Shown here one piece after another: positions 33,401 through 47,949 of a DNA stretch of 64,000 bases (its first letter is position 1; each line of letters opens with the position of its first letter). Below the pieces are notes generated by a model that had not been told where the DNA came from, searched no databases, and saw nothing but the letters and a program-made list of their open reading frames with translations. The stretch spans positions 1,988,242 through 2,052,241 of the forward strand of contig CM022674.1 in the NCBI GenBank assembly GCA_012295275.1, in the 5' to 3' direction. Both the position numbers and the translations under genes were made by a program. Source of the stretch: Chrysomallon squamiferum (taxonomy: Eukaryota > Mollusca > Gastropoda > Neomphalida > Peltospiridae).

Positions 33401-36400
33401 GGAAGAAAACAAACAAACAAACAAACAAAAAAAAAAAAAAATTAAAATTTATTAAAATTTTGTGACTGATAAAAAAAAAAAAAAAAAAAAAATAATACAA
33501 TATCATTCCTCTCTTCTTTTTTTTAGAATTTTTAAAATTATCTTTGACTTATGACTTTTGTTATTCCAAGCAAATTAGTTTTAATGTTTTTATTTTGTTA
33601 TTATTTCAGCAAGAAAGGCTTCCGAGTTCGTTCGTTTGGAACAGGAAATCAAGTGAAACTGCCAGGACCATCTCCAGACAAACCCAACATCTATGATTTC
33701 AACTGTACCTATGATGAGATGTACAAAGACCTTATTGAAAAAGATAGTGAACTGTATCCATTCTTAACCAGTGCTTTTACTCCAAAACTAAACTTAAAAA
33801 AAAAAAAAAAAAAAGTTTTATAATGATCTGTTCCCATAGTTTTTGTAACTTTTAACTTTTTTTAAACATTTTTTAGAAACTTATTTTCATGTATAGGTTG
33901 GAAACTGCTTAGGTAAGCTGTAGCTACAGAATTATTTATTTTATTTATTTTATTCTTTTTTACTGTTATTTTGGAAATGAAGGGTTTTGTTTTTTTATAT
34001 ATATATATAAAGGCAGTTCTCTTCCATTATTTTGTGAATGACAGAAGTTGGAAAACTTTGCCTGAGGTTAAATAAGGTAATGATCAGTTTTATTTCATTT
34101 TTAATAGTTAAATAATTAATAATCCCAATTTAAATACAAGAATGTATATCAAATTCTTGGTTGGATTTTTGAAAATTATTTTTAATCCTGAAATGTTCTA
34201 TTGTGATATTAACAGGATGATAACTCAAAACACTCACGAACGCACACACACTGTTCAAATACTACCATATAGATATATTTTTGTTCTGTTGATATTAATA
34301 GGACGATCACATACACACACATTTTTTTTTAATTTGGAGAAAAAAGGAAATAATTTTACAGGATTCAAATAATAATTTATTTTATCACAGGTTGATTCTC
34401 TAGGTACAAATAAATTAGTAACTTCGAAGTATTTACATTTAGATAAAAATTAGTAGTAATTTTAATAATAAATGCTTATAATAAACTATGCAGAACAAAA
34501 CTAATGCTTTAATGTACATCTTTTCTTTTTTTTTTGAAGTGAGAAGAATATTTACTTTATTATTTTTTTTAATGAAGATTTTTATTTTTATTTTTTTGTT
34601 TTTTTTTTAAATATAGACTTTTGCATTCAAGACTAAAACCGTTTTGCAGAACATATCATTTTTTAAATTATTATTATTATTATTATTATTATAATTTAAT
34701 TATTATTATTTAATTTAATAATATAAATAAATATAAATAAATAAATTAATTAATTACAAATCAAGTTTTTAGCCAAACTTTTGCACGCCCAAATTCTGGA
34801 TCGTTTCATATTTAAATAATTTTCTTTATTGTAAAATTAAGAAATATAAAATAATGTATGTGTTTATTTTTATTTGGTCTGTATTAATTTTATTTTTATT
34901 ATTTTGTATTTCAGATGAATCCAGTGAAGAAAGTAATGGTAAATAATGTAAGGTTTAATAAAACTTAAAAACATTTCTAGTAATAAACTGCAGTTGGCCG
35001 ACTTCCTGTGAATGTTTTTATTACTGCATGATTTTGTACAAAACTTATTTTATTTCCTCTATGGTTCTATAACACGTTTCTGATTCTGGTTTCAACCAGA
35101 TTCCATAACTTGAATTTCAACTTTGCATAATGATTTCAATTCGGTCTTGCATCCTTGTAGTTTTGTTTATTCAAATGTTTCTGATCCGGTCGGTTATTGA
35201 ATTAGAACACAAAAATCACACAACGCTTTTCAAGAACTAAGAATAGTTACCGTCATTTTAGTCGGTAGTTATGATTTTAAACAATATATATGAAAAATAA
35301 ACAACTATTTTTACATTAAATTAAAAATAATAATAAAAAAAACAGATAAAAGCGAAACAATGAAAGAATACTCGGCAACGACGCCATTTTTAAAAAGTTT
35401 ATTGTAAGGGGAGGTAATTTCAACTTTGTATATGGTTTCGATCAGGGGAAATAACTACATAATCATTAAACTTGCAGGCACACGATCGATTTTCCGGGTA
35501 CCAATCCGAGACACCTCTTAATTCGGTTAAAGTTAAGACTAGGCATTTGAATTAATTTATATTTTAATTTTATTTAATAATATGGATTCCTTGATGCATC
35601 GATAATAATAAATTAATATATTTCATTTAATATACTTTCCACAGATATATATATTGCTGAATTATATTCTGGTCTCTCTTGATCTGGAAAGGCTTTGCAG
35701 CAAGGTTTCCGGAAATTTGGTGCTGTACCTGTACTAAAATTAACGAATTTATCATAAATTTATTTCATAATATTTTTTCGTGGATCGGTGAATTATTAGA
35801 AATGCTCGTATTTCTCGTATTGAATGCTATTGAAATAAAATGTACGTGTATATGAGTGAAAAAGAAGTGGAAAAAATCAACTAACTCATAACTTAATTTA
35901 AAACACGGTTTAGTTATTTTTTTCTTTTAAATCCCTGAAAATAGATTTAAACAACAACAAGATGTTGCTACTGCAAAATTTGCAATCTTTTATTAATACC
36001 AAAAATCGTTATAAATATTTAAATGTTTCAAGGACACAGATTTAAATTCCACAAATAAGATATTTTGAAATTTCTGACGGAATATTTATGGAATATAATA
36101 AATAAATAAATGAAACTAAATAAAGATTAAGAAAAAAAAAAAAAGAAAAAAAGAAGAACATAAGGATTTTCTTCGGCGATAATGTTAAGCTTGTAATTAA
36201 TAGTTTACTTTTTTAACTACAAGGAATTTAACTGATCATGCTCTTTAGGGTGGAACATGCTTTATATAAATGAGTTCATGGCAGAATAATTTAAATTTGT
36301 TTCTGTTGTATATTTCTGTATACTTATCATTTTTATTTTATTAATTTTTATTATCTTCTTCTTCTTATTCTACTACCACTATTATTTATTACTTATTATT

Positions 36401-36863
36401 ATTATTATTATTATTATTTATTTTATTTTATTTTATTTTATTTTATTTTATTTTATTTTATTTTTTTATTTTTTTATTTTGTTTTATTTTATATTTTGTC
36501 AGAAAGATCGAATTTAAATATTCATGTTTTTCTTTGTTTCTTATCTCTTATTTATTTTAACTTTTTTCTCTACAGTAGCCATTGTCAATACAGAACACTC
36601 TGCTACAGAATTTACAAATTTAGCGCAGATAATTTTGTCAAATTACCCATTTTGTTTCTACATTTTAATATATTTTTAATTAAGCCTGAAGCAAAAGGTT
36701 TTTTTCTGCGTTACTGTGCCCAAAAAGAACTGTTAAGATACGAAGTGTTTACTTATATGGAATCCATGTCTTAAAGGCCATAATATTACCTTTCTCTAGA
36801 GTGATGCTCAAGACAATAGAGCCATTGAGTAAACATTTTAAACCATTATTGTTCATTGTTTAA

Positions 36864-36923
<60 letters not shown>

Positions 36924-37019
36924 AAAAAAATAAAATAAAGAGCAAATCCCTCCCCATGTATTTAGAGTATTTTCCTCTGTAGTATAGTAATTAGTCTTGT
37001 AGAAATAATGCAAATATTT

Positions 37020-37067
<48 letters not shown>

Positions 37068-37828
37068 TATTTTAATTTTCTTAAAAATTTATTCTTTCAA
37101 AAGCGGCCTATTATAATAGATCAAAAAAGGAAAATTATTTTTTTTATCCTATTCTATTTTATTTTATTCTATTTTCTCTCATTTTATCATGCTAAGAAGG
37201 TAGAATAGTCATGTTTTTTTCAGTCAACATAAGCGAAATTTTTCAACTGTTAAATATTGTATCTAACGTCTGTAGAAAATGTAAAAGATAAACGCCTTGA
37301 AGAATTTTAACGATGATGGCAATGATGTTGAGTTTTATTCTGTTTCTGTTTTGTCTTAGAGTCATGGATGGGCATAGTTTTAATTATGGGTCATTAAATT
37401 TTATGTCTGTTTAATATTACATTTAATTATTGCAGAATGATCAACCCAGAAGATGATATGGGCATTTTAATTTTTTCAACAACACGTACAGGGGTAAGAT
37501 AAGTTAAATTTATAAATGATTGTTTCAGCTGACATAACGAGAACCGTACTTGAGAATGCGTGCTCGATTTTTGAATAATTTCTTTTGTTGAAGATTTCTG
37601 TGTTTAATTTTCATCTGTAACGAAAGTAAGGGGAAACATTTTGTTTTATATAATAATACACATTTGATTACAGTTGTATTTTGGGTCAGTTAAAGTTGAT
37701 TTATTATTTCTTTCTTTCTTTCTTTTTTACTTCATCACTAACAAAAAAAATGACCAACGGAAGTCCTTTTCATTTTTATCAGTTACGGAAAATCGGAATT
37801 GCCGTATCTCGTATAACTTAACAAAATC

Positions 37829-37905
<77 letters not shown>

Positions 37906-39241
37906 CTAACAACAATAATAACAGTAAGCATAAGAACATTAAGTTGGTGAAAAATATAATCAATGTTTTCGAAATAGCGTAGTCTTAATGACAAAATTTT
38001 AAATTATCACGACTCTTTGCACTTTGGCAATAAAAAGGAGGTGTAGGCCATAGACTTGTATTATCACATTTATGTGAAGGTGCACACAGAATGCCTTGCT
38101 GCTAATCTTGTAAGAATTGCCTATGGATTGAAAACAGTGTTTTCTGTTCCATATCGAGCGTTAAGATTAAAATGTGAACTCGGATCGTCTCTCGAGGACA
38201 AATAGTTCCCAAAATGGGCGAGGTTGACGAGAGTAAGGACTCTAGGAGGGGACTGTATAGATAATTAATTTTTTCATTCGCTGAATATGCATTGTAAAGC
38301 AACATTTTATAGTTTTGCAAATGAAGACCGAGTGTTAAGCAGACGTTGACTTAACAAAAGTGTGAGAACAACTGCTAAGGCTAAACGTATCTGAATATAT
38401 TTCCTAATTGGTCAGAATTATTGTTCATTGATGGAGACGACAAAGCACGCACTCACGCACACATACTCTTACGCATACTTGATAGCCATACGCATTATTT
38501 TGTTGTTCAGTCGTACTTGCGTGCAACTATTATTTCTGCGACTGCTTATGTAGCACCTCGGAAAATTTATTTGATAGATTTGTGCTTTCGAATCGGTCCG
38601 ATCTGTATTAGTTTACAGTTACAATAAACATGTCGGCGCCCTAATATGTTTAAAGTATACTTTATTATTAATTAAAACTAGATGGCAAAAAAAAAAAAAT
38701 CGAATATAATTAGAACATTCCTTAGAAGTATGTGGAATATAATTAACATTTTTTAGTATCAGCATCCGGTTCACTTTATTAACAGATTATTATAGCCGTT
38801 AAAGAGGCTAGAAGAAAAGATAATAACATTTTGATTTCAGTAAGTTTGATTGAAAATGTTAGTCCTTTGGTGTAAATGTTTTTATCTGAAGTGCAGAGAA
38901 CGATCGAAGTGTCATGATCTGAAGTCACCCCGGACTGTAACGAAGATAACCGAAGAACAGAAGTTACGAACGATTAGTTCGTGAGGCGTGAAGGTCTCCG
39001 GTCGTCAGCCAGTTTTGTTTCTCTTAATAACAAGTAAGTTAATATCTGGACAAGCACGTGCAATGTTATACTTTAAACGTGACACAAAGAAGTTAGTGCA
39101 ACTTCAAATGACCAGTACCGTAATATTGGTTGGACAGTTGCATAGTAATTTGATATGAAGATATCTGAACGATAGTGAAGTCAATGAAAAGATACTTTGA
39201 CAACGAAATCTTAATTATTTTAATTCTTTTTTTTTTAAAAA

Positions 39242-39272
<31 letters not shown>

Positions 39273-40215
39273 TTTTTGTTTATTATTTAAAGTTAACCAC
39301 TTCATTTTAGCTCATCATTACATTAACAAACATATTTGAATTACAGCATTTTACACTGACATTTGAACTGATGTCATAATTTTTTTTGTTTATATCATAT
39401 AATATTAAACACCTTATCTGTGATGCAAACATATTTCAGTATTGAGACAATAAGGCTGTTATCTGAAGTAGTCATTAATGTAGACCTTTGACATAATGGT
39501 CATTTGAACCTGTGTTTTCATTATTAAGAAATTAATCTGTTCATTATCCTGACGTAGCTGCTTGAAAAAAGACTGAGAATTTTAACATATCTGTATCATC
39601 CATTGTTTTACTATTAACTATTTAAGGCAGACTTGAATCTATTTAGCATAGTTACTGAATTAATGTCTTCGGATTAATTTAGACCTTGAATAATTCTATC
39701 ATAGTTACATTAAAACGTTGCATTTATTAGCCTAATGATCTAAATGAAGAATATTTTGTCACTGATGGACACAGACGTCAACGCTGGAGTTTGGAGGGAA
39801 CTAATTAGAAAGAGAAAAAGAAGAAAGAAAGAAAAAAAATATAATAAAAATTACGTAAATTCCTGCATTACAAGTATATTGACGTAAACAACCTGTTAGT
39901 GACGTCTGTCTGCATTTTTGATGAATAAAATGGCGGGAAAACATCTAATCAGATGTATTGATGTAAAGATTTGAAACGAAACCTTCATGTAATAGAAAAT
40001 CTTTCAACGTTCCCATTATTCTGGCACCTCTGCATAGCGATAACCTTTTAATAAAAACCAATACTTAAATATGTTACTTATAAGAAACGTGGCAGTGCTT
40101 TTAACCAACCAATGGCTATGCAGGCCTTGGCAAATGGTGTTGATACAGTAAAATAATTAAAGCAGCCATTTTAACACTACTGTCTGACATCGGGTGCGTT
40201 ATGTGTCTATTTATT

Positions 40216-40257
<42 letters not shown>

Positions 40258-40906
40258 TTTTTTTTTTTTTTTTAAGGGACTTCCTGAACGCTTGCTTATA
40301 CATATTGACGATTAGTAGGTGTGAAGCCTTTTGTTTGGGGCACAATGACGAAATGAAGAAAAATAAATAAACAAATAAATAAATATATAAATAAATAATA
40401 ACCCTACCTAGCCACTAGGCAGTTTTTATCATTGACACGGGATCTGTTGTTAACAATGCATTCTTTCCTTGGACAGAAAAAACCCCCACATGACTCGGCC
40501 TGAGGTAATTAATTAGTTGTGGGTCGCTGAACCGAGCGTGGTAACAGATGAAATGGAAAGATAGCAAGCTCCTTGTTGTTTTATTTACTAATTCATCCAT
40601 TCATTTATATTCTTTTCTATTTATTATTATGATTGTCATCATGGTCCTCGTCATAATTACCATTATAATTGTCGTCATCATCATGATCATTACTACTACT
40701 ACTGCTGTTACTACTGTTACTACTACCACTGCTGCTACTACAAGTATTACTAATGCTGTTACTACTGTTACTACTACCACTGCTGCTACTACTACTATTA
40801 CTACTGCTACTACTACCGATTTAATCTAATATTATTAAAATTAATACTTTATAAACAAATTTATTTCATCTTTGTAAAGGTTATCTGTACATCACAGAGA
40901 TTAGGG

Positions 40907-40945
<39 letters not shown>

Positions 40946-41446
40946 GTTTGTTTATTTATCTGTTTGTTTGTTTGTTTGTTTATCTGTTGTTAACGTTGCA
41001 GCTGCTGTTATTATCTGTTAAATTTTGTCGCCCGTTTGTTTACATTACGTTTGCTAACCTTAACTTGACGTCAGATACACACAAAACGGAATTCTGCACA
41101 TGCTGGATCGCAATCGTCGAATCAAACCGAAGCCTGAACGATTTCAGTCGTGCAAGGACAAGTTTGACATCGTCATCACGTGTGAGGAGAGAGTGTACGA
41201 CCAGGTTATTGACGGTACGTATAGCTGTCAGACCAGATATTTCAAGAACCGACCGACCTTTCAGCCATTTCGTAAAATGTCCGATGCAGAGAACCTAACC
41301 TCGTTACTGCTATCAGTGATGTTTTAGGTTAAATGCACACTGCATCGTAGTTTTTTTTGTAGAATCGTTAAACCTCTGGCATTTATTTATTTATTTATTT
41401 ATTATTGTTATTGTTATTGTTATTGTTATTGTTATTGTTATTGTTA

Positions 41447-41477
<31 letters not shown>

Positions 41478-41559
41478 TTTATTTATTATTATTATTATTA
41501 TTATCATTTATTTATTTATTTTTATTTTTATTTTTATTTATTTATTTATTTTTTTATTA

Positions 41560-41601
<42 letters not shown>

Positions 41602-41622
41602 CATCATCATTATCATTATCAT

Positions 41623-41658
<36 letters not shown>

Positions 41659-42346
41659 GATTTGGAAAACCGTGATAAAGAGGATGCACAGGCGACACAT
41701 ATCATCAACATCGACATTCAGGACAACCACGAAGAGGCTACCATTGGAGCTTTCCTCATTTGTGAACTCGTTACCTTGGTGAGCAGAACCCGGGGGTGGT
41801 CCTTTCGATTAAAAATATAATTAACATTAATTTTAAAGCTGATTTAAACTATTTAGTTTATTGTGGATATTTTATTGTATATGGTTTAAAATATTATAAA
41901 TCAGGTTTTCGTATTGATTTATTTTATTCTTTTCTGTTCTTGCATTGTTATGATCAAACAATGTTACTGAGCAGCCGATCGTTGTTTTAGTGCTGGCAGT
42001 TCGTTAAACAGTCACATTTCTTTTTTTTTTATTGGTGAATCTCCCTCTTGAATCATAAGAAATAGAATTCATTGTTTGTGAAGTTGTAAAACGGGCATTT
42101 CTGGTTATAAAGGCCTCTGTTGTTATTTCTTCTTCTTCTTTTTCTTCTTTTTTTTTTTTATTCTTCCACATCTTTCTGAAAAATTTATTAAATCATTTTT
42201 TTTATTTGTTAATTATTAATATTATTATTTTTTCTGCATTCCAGCTCTATAGTTCGGATGATCTGGACAATGATATAGACGAAATCTTGCAAGAATTCGA
42301 AGCCAAAATCAATAGAACTATTTTACATACCGCGACTTTCTATTAA
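30421..42346 (+). CDS. SSU72: SSU72, RNA polymerase II CTD phosphatase
   Basis: Five exons: 30421-30500, 33610-33753, 41075-41214, 41660-41778 and 42245-42346 (TAA at 42344). Phases 2, 2, 1 and 0 all match. They give 194 aa, the same length as human SSU72. The catalytic loop VCSSNQNRS supplies Cys12 and Arg18 of the CX5R motif. VRSFGTGNQVKLPGP, PNIYDFNCTYDEMY, MLDRNRRIKP and IQDNHEEATIGAF (acid Asp143) are all recognisable family blocks. The enzyme removes phosphate from Ser5/Ser7 of the CTD and works with symplekin in the 3'-end processing complex. The exon 2 donor GTATCC is weak but fixed by phase and by the conserved ELYTQNG join. The ATG follows a poly-A stretch directly. Introns 1 and 2 are 3.1 and 7.3 kb. 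Confidence 0.97.
30501..33609 (+). other. SSU72 intron 1
   Basis: Less simple-repeat-rich than the rest of the window. ATGGCGTCTGG sits at 30640. No exon, RNA gene or clear transposon was recognised. Confidence 0.5.
33754..41074 (+). other. SSU72 intron 2 with simple repeats
   Basis: This 7.3-kb intron contains TTTTA runs (about 36418-36480), AAT (36867-36921), TTTA (37018-37065), a long CA run (37832-37904), ATT before 40260 and ACT-type repeats (40690-40815). Two GGGGARRTAA words lie at about 35408 and 35456. GC-richer patches at about 38030-38320, 38880-39060 and 40410-40560 have no recognised coding content. Confidence 0.6.
41380..41656 (+). repeat. TTTA/TTA/TTGTTA microsatellite against SSU72 exon 4
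   Basis: About 275 bases of T-rich tri- to hexanucleotide repeats run up to AAG at the exon 4 border (41660). Confidence 0.92.
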
Positions 42347-42353
42347 CTGAGTC

Positions 42354-42399
42354 TGATGATTTAGAACTTCTGAGTGTGATGATTTAGAACTTCTGAGTG
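42354..42399 (+). repeat. Two-copy 23-bp repeat just after the SSU72 stop
   Basis: Two perfect units starting TGATGATTTAGAACTTC occupy 42354-42376 and 42377-42399, eight bases into the 3' UTR. Confidence 0.9.
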
Positions 42400-44140
42400 T
42401 GATTCTTGTGTGAGTTGTGTTAGACTGCTGTTTGTCGTCTGATGCCGTTTGAAAGTTTGTCTTCTAACAAATGTTCAAAATATGTTTTTCGTTCTTTCAG
42501 ATATTTTTTTTTTTTAGAATCAAAACGTTTCTGATAAAAAAAAAAAAAAAAAAAAAAACGTATGACCTTTTCTATATTCTCGCCAAAAAAATAGGCTGTT
42601 TTTTTGTTGTTGTTGTTGTTGTTGTTTTTGTTTTTTCGTCTTTTTCATTTAACAGGTCAGTTCCTTCTAATAAATAAATAAAAAAATAAATAAATAAAGA
42701 AAGAAAGAAAGAAAGAAAGAAAGAAAATGAACGAAAGGTATAGATTAGTGATACTTGTAATTTTCCAGTGTCTGTTCGTTTGTCTGTTTTGGATGAGTGG
42801 ATGGCAATGAGGGCAATAAATTAGTACAAATTAATTTGGATTTTGAAAAACGATTACTTTAGGCTTTTGTCATTTTTTTTTTTTTTTTTTTATTATTATT
42901 ATTTTTTTTTTTTTCGATGATCGTTTTCTGTCAAAATCCAACATCTTTGCTCCTATATACACATTGATTGGGTATAATGTCCATGGTTTGATAGCACTAG
43001 CATCAGTAATATTTCCTCAAAAATATTTATTTTTTGAAACAAAACTTATATAATTAATTTTAGTCTTGGGTTTAAACATGAAGGAAAGAAAGGAATTATG
43101 TGTGTCAGATAGAAGAAAGGTCACGTGATAAAGGTATAATCTGTAAATAATTAAGTTTGAAAATGCTAAGCGTGACGGTACCACATTGTTGAATATGTAT
43201 TAAGAATAAAAGAATATTTTGGTAATTATGTTTTGTTACTTATGTCTGTGACACACGCACGTATTCACATCCTTACGTTGATCTATCGCATTACAGAGAA
43301 ATTGTAACAGACAATGATATAATGGTACAAAAAATGACAGTGTTTTCGTTATGAACGATCTATTATCATTTATAACTTAACACACACACACACATACACA
43401 CACACATGTTTTTAAGAAATTTACTTTACAACATATTTGTTATATATAAATTCACAATACTAATGTTAGTAAAAATCGCGTATTTGTGTGATTCCAAACG
43501 AAAATCCATTGCGTCTTAGCACCCCCCACTTCCCCATAATCCACACAATGATAATTTTTCTCCAAATCTTTCACGTTTTAAAATCCTTATCCGAATTTAG
43601 GAGTACCGTACTGGATGTGAAGTGATGAAAAAGAAACGTAAAATGACTAAAACTATATATATATATATATATTTTTTTTTCCAGTCGCACTACTTTTGTC
43701 TATTTATACCCCAGCCAATCGATATTCACAAAGGTCACGTGACTGACAGCTGTATTGACACGAGGTGCGCTATTTCCTGACAGCGATTTTCGATAAATCA
43801 TTTTGGCCTTTTGAAAAAAAAAAAAAAAAAAAATAATAATAATAATAATAAGAAAAAAATATTAGAGATAATGAGTTGAAATTTTGACCAATAACCGACA
43901 GTATCCAGTTATGAGATTTAATCATAACATTATATATTAATAAACATTTTTTTATTATTATTATTATTCTTTTAATTGTTTCTTTTTTCATTATCTTTCT
44001 TTAGTATGCGTCACTTATGTTAGATTTATAAATGTTTAGTATTTTTTCATTTAGAATCAAAATTAACAGATTCTAAAATTAAACATTAATGTTTTAAAAA
44101 TCAAAGCAGAACTCAGTTAAATAGTTTGACATAAAGACAA

Positions 44141-44171
<31 letters not shown>

Positions 44172-44817
44172 AGCTGATTTTAACAAAATTAATATAGATA
44201 TATTTAAAGTTTTTCGTTCTTTTAGCATAACACTCAATGCCCGGCCTTCACCTTTCACCTATGCACGTGAGCTTTCAGAGTTTTATTTTGGCGGGAAATG
44301 ACCGAACTTTCATTATCGCCGAAAAACTAATTTTCCTTTTTCCATTTTTTTTTTTTTTTTGAACACGGACACAGACGTGTCCACAGTTAAATAATAACAA
44401 AAAGTTTATATTACAGTTATCTTTAAAGCAACATGTAGACAAAAATATTATTTTAAAAGAATGATGGGGGAGAATAAGAAGATTGATAAGGAAAGAAAAA
44501 AAAACAAACCCCTTTAAAAATTAAAAATTAAAAAAAACCCAAAACCCAGATGATTTTGACGAGATATAATTATCATATAGTTTCTCTCAAATCCCTAATA
44601 TATTTAGAGACGAAGTTTACGCAATCAGCGTATTTGTAGTAATACATTTTGTAACCTGTTTACTTCCACGTTACGTATTATACGATTCCTTAATATATTT
44701 AGCAGGAAAACAGCATTAAGATTATATTCAAGCAGTGACGTATTTAGACTTGATGAGCCAAGTATATATATATATATATACACATATGTGTGTGTGTGTG
44801 TGTGTGTGTTTATATAT

Positions 44818-44856
<39 letters not shown>

Positions 44857-45390
44857 GTTGACTAAATAAGTAACACGATCACTTACATTAATACTTAGTA
44901 CTGTACTGTACTGTATAATCTCCTCGTCAAAAAATGTATATTGTGAGGCCCTAAGCTCTAGTTTATTGAGCTTGTAGCTAAATCCGGCAACCAAAATATA
45001 AAAAATATAAAAAATAAAAAAATAAAAAAAATTAAAAAATTAAATTAATCATAATAGATAAATAAATTAAATTAAATTAAATTAAATTAAATTAAATAAA
45101 AAAAAAAATAATAATATAACTAAACTAAAACGTTTTGATTGCGTTGTGATTACATTAAATATATTAGATGGAAACAAACAATTTGGGTTAATTATATTAT
45201 CGTTCTTCAGCGCTTGTTTACTGTCTTGAAAATAATGTTGATCTGATACGGAAAATTGCGAAATGTAACGATTAATTTATTAATCCGCGAAGCGAGGAAA
45301 TTTAGGATTGAGTTCGATTCAATTATCTTTGAAGAATGTTTTAAATATGAGGTTTTTATATAAAACGATGATATCAGATTTTACACACTT

Positions 45391-45443
<53 letters not shown>

Positions 45444-46079
45444 GCTACTACTTTTAATAATACTAATAAAGAAGTAACAACAACAACAACTATTTACGAT
45501 TTTAAGTAGTACTTAACAGAAAAATGTTGTGGCACCAATCGAATACAATCTTTCAGGTTATAAATAGAATGAACAAGCGTGTTCGAGAGAACTCGCATGT
45601 CCGAGCAAGTTCAAACAAGTCTTTGACGTAGGCATTTCTGAGCATATATAAAGCGAAAAAAGTTGCGTTCTTGTCACAGATCAAGTTTAGAGCATTACTA
45701 AGAACTCCTGAAAAATAATACGATAAGATAGACAACTACTGTTTCATTCATCTACTTTTGAAATGTATGCATTACTTTGTTAATAATATAATATAATATA
45801 ATATAATATAACATAATATAATAAAACTGTTATTTTACTTGCTTTTATAAATAAATCAGGTTGTTGTAAAGATGTCGGCATAAAATATTTTCTCTCGGCA
45901 TAATTTAAAATGATATTATCTAATATGATATTATATAACATAATGTAATTATAATATAATATAACATGAAGGTTCTGACAAGATACGGTCTGATATAATA
46001 ATAAATTGATATTAATACTGAACTGGATGTAATTATATTATGTACGATGTATTATATTTCTATTTTGTTTAATTTTTAG
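42400..46079. other. SSU72 3' UTR and intergenic DNA before the VWA gene
   Basis: Candidate polyadenylation words include AATAAA at 43205. Repeats: GAAA near 42700-42725, TA/TG/CA at 44764-44856, AAATT near 45060-45095 and CTA at 45391-45450. TATATAAAG at 45645-45653 could be the TATA box for the VWA gene, whose first coding exon begins with an acceptor at 46079. No other gene was seen. Confidence 0.45.
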
Positions 46080-47256
46080 ACCTTGACAGACAAAGCTTCA
46101 ACATGTCTCTGTTACCTCCTGGCGGTCTGTTTGAGATAGTTTTCTCTTTCGACACTACCGGCTCAATGTCCAGGTGCATACAAGAAGTAAGAACACGAAT
46201 TCAGGACATGATACAGCGTCTCCAAGCGGATATCCCAGCTATCAGAATTGCGGTGATCGCTCATGGAGACTACTGTGACAAACACATATACGTCACCAAG
46301 TTTGTCGACTTTACTGATGACGTAGCCAAACTCTGTGAATTTGTCAGAAGCGTGGAGAGCACGGGGGGAGGTGACTTCGACGAGTGTTACGAGCTCGTAT
46401 TGCATCAAGTCAATAATGATCTTTCTTGGACTCCCGGATCGAATCGCGTTCTCGTCATGATTGGAGATGCGAACCCGCACGCGCCTGATTATCGTGACAA
46501 CACTCTGAAAATATGCTGGAAAGCAGAAACGAACCTTCTTGCCCGCAAGGTAAGTAATATATTTTTTTGGTGATTTACAACATTACAAATAAAATAAATT
46601 TCAGTATCATATCACTCACTGGTCAGTACTAGTAACACAAATCAACTAGCCAGTATTATTTATCATACACATAATTAGTAAACGTCCATTATACGTAACT
46701 CGCACAGTAAGTCATCTATATTTGTTTTAGTTACAGTTTGAGCCAATTAGGCGTAGAGAAATAACGAATATGTATCATATATAGACATAATGGTTAAATG
46801 ATTAGAAATAGAATATAAATGTAATGACCCCTGATAATAAGACTACTTATTTTCTATCAATACGTCATTATCAAAATTAATAAACGTATAGGCAATTTCT
46901 GGCCTTAATCCAGCTGTTTGGTTATCATTAAAACAGTTTATCGTCCGTAAAGTAAAATTTCGCACCTTCAAATATGTGGAAGAATTTGCATTTTTTACCG
47001 AATAAGGAATAAAGATATTTCATTTGTGCATTGCTTTGAAAATAACTATTCATTTCTTTATTTAACAATTTCAGAAAGTAAAAATATACGCTGTTCAATG
47101 TTTCGATAACAGAAGTGATAATTTCTACAAAACAATGGCGGATATGACGTCAGGACATCATCTGAAGTTGAAAGATTTCTCAAATATGTTCGACTTTTTG
47201 ATGGCTATTTGTTACAGAGAGCGAGGAGATGATTTGTTTCAGGTACATTTCAAATT

Positions 47257-47290
<34 letters not shown>

Positions 47291-47873
47291 ATGAACATTG
47301 TCAAGTATTTTGAGGTTATTTTAGTATTAATCTGAATATTTATGACAGGCTTTTATTTATTTATTTATTTATTTATTAAGATTATTTATTTATTTATTTA
47401 TTTATAATCAGGTATATGAGAAAGAGGTTAGATCAAGATGTCTGGCTGGTGACCTTCACAACGATCTTCATGGTCTGTTCTCGGCGCTACATTCAGATGC
47501 AGACACCGACAAAACAGTTTCTCGTCTGAAGACGTCAGAGAAAAGAACCAAACCAGTGGCACCAAAGAAGTTGACCAAGAAAGTCTGGGACAAAGGTCCA
47601 GAAAAAGACAAGCTCAGATTGTCTGGATTAAAACCAAAGACGAAAAAACTGGTGATTAAGGTAGGTTTGATTCAGTTGTAAAACAATTATTATGAATGAA
47701 GATTCGATCAAACTTCTTGACAACAAATATAGCTAGCGCAAATGTGAAGAGAAGTAAAATGAAAGACACAGGATTGTTATTTTTGGTTTAATATTCATTA
47801 CTGTTTTAGAACAGAAAAGATTGTTGATAAATAATAATTTCTTCTAGAAATAGATTGCAGTTATTTTCCTGTT

Positions 47874-47949
<76 letters not shown>

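Noticed and set aside
34915-34938. Mini-exon between TTTCAG and GTAAAT in SSU72 intron 2
   Set aside because: It is 24 bases with no family similarity and is not needed by the complete 194-aa protein.
37436-37493. Possible 58-base extra SSU72 exon with AG and GT borders
   Set aside because: Inclusion would break the SSU72 frame, and exons 2 and 3 already join perfectly at the conserved ELYTQNG.
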